Shown here: piece after piece, positions 60,878 to 64,000 of the stretch | How the letters are laid out: the number at the start of each line of letters is the position of its first letter | How positions within the stretch are numbered: position 1 is the first letter of the stretch | From: Mermis nigrescens | Taxonomy: Eukaryota; Nematoda; Enoplea; Mermithida; Mermithidae | Direction of reading: 5' to 3' | DNA length: 64,000 nucleotides | Assembly: GCA_036768485.1 (NCBI GenBank) | Contig: JAVLUZ010000142.1 | Span: 7,024,612-7,088,611 of the forward strand | Translations under genes and position numbers: made by a program | Notes under the pieces: model-generated | What the model was told of the DNA's origin: nothing | What the model saw: the letters and a program-made list of their open reading frames with translations, nothing else | Database searches by the model: none

Positions 60878-63762
60878 TTATGTGCACCTCCTACAGCTCT
60901 AATGGGACACTTCTGTATTATGCAGTTTTCTAAAAAATAGATAATAAAAAATTACAGCCCGTGTTTTTTTCAAATGAATACCCGGTGTGTAAAGAGCTTG
61001 TAAAGTTTTACTTTAACGTTATAACATATACTTTTTTAAATTTTGGTTGGTCACACGACTTTTCTAACTCAGTTTCGCATTCTATTTAGTCTGGTTTTTT
61101 TCAAATTCTAAACAATTGAATTAGCTTGAAACGATATTTTGTATTTTTTTGAAAAGAGATTCTGTTTCAGAGTGACAGTGTAAAGAGAGTAAAGAATCTG
61201 AGGGTGAAAATATGCGCTTCGGCCTGTATTTTGTCTGCCAACAACTCCGATTATAAGTCCACAAAGATTTGTTCCAGCAGAAATGTACTACGACTTAAGG
61301 GCTACTTTTGGCTCACCACCAAATTTTGTGCACTCAATACGGAGTTAGAGCTATGGGTTCAAACTTTATACTCTAGTGGATGGTGTAAAAAAACAGATTC
61401 GGTCTAAGATTTATCTCTAAACTTTTCCATCTATAAGTCTGGAAAAATTGAATAAAATATAAATGCGTTGCAGCAAACCGCATTTAAAAAACTAAATATC
61501 AAGTTACTTATGGAGGTGTAAAGTTCAAAATCACGGGTGTAAAATGGGCGAAAAAACACATTTTCCTGTAAATATTTCAAATATTTTGCAGAACAGAAGT
61601 TTTCACATTCAAACATACTGCGATTCGAAGTCTACAAACTGGCCTAAGCCGAATTTCTTTACACTCAATAGGGAGTTGGGTTAAGATTTTTAAAGTTCAC
61701 AATGTGTTGGATAGTTGAAAATACGCTTTTGTCCGTTTTTTTGTACGCCACTTTCTCCGTTGAAAAGTCGGGATAGATCGAATAGATTAAAAATAAAGTA
61801 CTTTCTAAAGGGTACATGTAAGAGGGAATTGCATTTATTTACATCAATATTTAGCTTTTTCGGGAGATGCAAAGTAAAAAACAATTGGGTATGTTTAACG
61901 TGTTTCTATCTTTTTTCTGTCAACTTCTCCGGTTATGAGTCTGGACATGATCTCAAGTCTAAAAATGTACCAGGAACCGAACGTGATACGCCAGTTGGGC
62001 GCGTTTGTTTACACTTAACAGAGGGGTAAAGTAGTCTATATCTAATATTTATTTGTCTTCAGGCCATTGTAGAGACTAAATTTTTTCATAAATGTTGATC
62101 GTAATATCACAGTAATATAAGAGTTACGAATCCAAATAAGAACTTCTTTACATTCTGTAGTTGTGCAAAGTTTACACTGCAAATTAACATTTGTTTCTAG
62201 AGCCTTACGAAAGCTGAATTTTTTCAAAATATTCTACGCAACTTCAAAATTACGAATCGGCCTGTTAGTTTTCTCGACACATAGTAGTTGTGTAAAGTTT
62301 TAACTATTCATTTTGTTAATAGGTACTTTACACAAGAAATTTATTCTACTTCCAGAGTGTTGCAAAACATGACTCTTTTTCCAAATATGTTCCTTAGGGT
62401 CAGGATTACGAATCTGACTGTGCGTTTTGTTTACACCCAGTAGTTATGTAAATTTACACTGAGAATCAAATTTAGTTTCAGAGCGTCGCAGAAGCTTAAT
62501 GTTTTCAAAATGTTCGATGTAACATCAGGATTAGGGATCTGAGCGTAAGTTTTCTTTGCACCCAATAATTGCATGAATTTTATGTTGAAAATCTTTGATC
62601 CGTTTAAATAAGGTAAGGTTGCCTTGTTTAACAAAGATAACTCTGATGTTCAGAACAATATTGTTTTACGCGTTCTTGGACTGCTGTCATTATTGTAGCA
62701 TGTTACCGTATGTGTTTACTGACTGATTTACTCAAATCATGCTAGTCAAAAGTGGGGTACTCTCAAAGAAAAATGCTCTGATGGATTAAAAAAGACGAAT
62801 ATATTCGGGATTGTGGATTATTAAGGATGTAAAAGGAGGGGAATAGGAAAAAGCTACCTATGTATTGGCCTAAAGTCGTAAAATGTGCTAAAAATCAGAC
62901 TTTCTCGAAGAAACGCAAAAAATCGAACTATAGTCTGTTTCATTTAACCTTGAGGTTTTTGAAAAAGTTTGAAGCGACTACAAAAGTGTTTTAAACTAAT
63001 ACAATAAATATGATATTCTGCAGTATGTCGAGTCATATAGAGACGTATGCTTATGTTAAGCCGCATTACTGCATCAAAAGATTAAATCGCTTTTGTAGCC
63101 TAATTCTTGCGGGAAAATTCAGAAGAAAACCGCAAAGTTAAATGAAACAGACTATATGTATATTCTGCGGCCTTTGAAAAAGTATAATCATTAGATAATT
63201 TTCAATGCTTCACATAAGAGTGTACTAACATAATCTAAAATGTTTACTTTTTGGAAATTGCTTACAAGTTTCAAGGCTGACTTGCTTCGTATCGTAATTG
63301 AAAGAAAACTAACTGCAATTATATCGAAGGGTGTTTTATTTTGTTATCATGAGCATTACAGGAAGCAAACCTGGCGTCAATTGATTAGTGCACACAATCG
63401 TTGTGGGTGGGCATGCATTTAGCCTGTTTCGGGTAAGCTTACGCGTTTCCTGCTGCTTTGAATCAAGAATTTCTCTGTCTTGAATGCATCGATGTTTGCT
63501 ATTTCACTCAATTGACTTGTAAAGACTCTCCTAGTTTACTCAATCTAATTTCCCATAGCTACTGCATAGCTAACTAACTGCTTTTCAATCATTTTTGGTT
63601 CAATAGTTTATTTCAATCTGCAGGCCGCAGAATATAGGTAGGTACTTTAATTTTTTTGTTGCTAGGTAGCTCCTTCCTAACCTCTTCTTTTACATCCTTA
63701 GTAATCCATAATTCCAAGTATATTCGTCTTTTTTGTTCTATCGGAGCATTTTTCTTTGATAG
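60878..63762 (+). mobile_element. Family-H copy 9 (old), head to head with copy 8
   Basis: Starts near GTGCACCTCCTACAGCTC; the first ~65 bases of the element are missing. It ends TTTGATAG|T, one change from CTAG|T. The 3' module 62760-63762 is interrupted by a TA-flanked MITE (62931-63154). Confidence 0.72.
62931..63154. mobile_element. TA-flanked MITE inside the 3' module of family-H copy 9
   Basis: Left TAGTCTGTTTCATTTAAC, right GTTAAATGAAACAGACTA, flanked by TA. It splits the otherwise conserved AAAAAATCGA..TGTATATTCTGCGG sequence of the module. Confidence 0.82.
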
Positions 63763-64000
63763 TAATAAATATAATCAAGCAAAGACGTGAAATAAAATGA
63801 ACAGTTAAGAGAAGTCACTTAATTTGAATCAGCATAAACGTTGTGACCACCTTTTTTATAATATGTTCGAACTAATTCGAGCTCTTAAAATTGTTTTGAC
63901 CAATAGCATAGGCAGTTTTTCCTGTTTGCTCTAAGTTCGAAACAACACTGATTAATTTCTCAACTCAGTAGAATCAAAACATATATAGCCAGTAATGCAA
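63763..64000. other. No gene confirmed at the right edge
   Basis: The minus strand reads SNLEQTGKTAYAIGQNNFKS before a stop at about 63874, faintly like the end of an ankyrin repeat. Too short to call. Confidence 0.25.

Overview
This window is eukaryotic, AT-rich and dominated by transposons. It carries one clear host gene, an insect-type trehalase split into small exons with GT..AG introns (minus strand, 43934-51030). A short two-exon secreted-peptide gene and a decayed paralogue of it lie at the left end (minus strand, 12757-7437 and 3724-2205). The trehalase sequence and the peptide-precursor architecture point to an arthropod, most likely an insect. I cannot name the species. No bacterial-style operons, rRNA or CRISPR arrays are visible. 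Nearly all other open frames are chance frames inside repeats.

Layout. 1-395: end of an old copy of the dominant repeat (family H). 746-1791: short DNA transposons with target-site duplications (TSDs). 2205-3724: decayed peptide gene. 5600-6530: minisatellite and flanking elements. 7437-12757: intact peptide gene, whose 5.1-kb intron holds a family-H copy and three MITEs. 13100-13770: one hAT-type MITE nested in another. 15876-25562: three family-H copies, two of them joined head to tail. 26251-31481: a broken PIF/Harbinger element with a family-H copy inserted at a (TA)n tract. 32728-34868: a small MITE and an unclassified repetitive stretch. 34869-38727: another young family-H copy ending at (TA)n. 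39786-43722: hAT-type elements with clean TSDs, a tRNA-like sequence and unclassified repeats. 43934-51030: trehalase, with MITEs in its introns. 51962-55230: a long inverted-repeat element containing younger elements. 55600-59448: more MITEs. 59460-63762: two old family-H copies head to head.

Main points. (1) The 7437-12757 gene predicts an 87-residue secreted precursor with a KR..RR-flanked peptide whose CLFSPLQC core resembles the allatostatin-C core CYFNPISC. I believe it is worth testing as a new or divergent neuropeptide gene. (2) Family H is a roughly 3.87-kb non-coding element. Every visible 5' end reads A|TC and the intact 3' ends read CTAG|T, which is the Helitron rule, but its 3' end is a giant inverted repeat. 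(3) More than a dozen short elements can be delimited to the base by 8-bp, 10-bp or TA target-site duplications. All TSDs, splice sites and translations were read by eye. No database search was possible.
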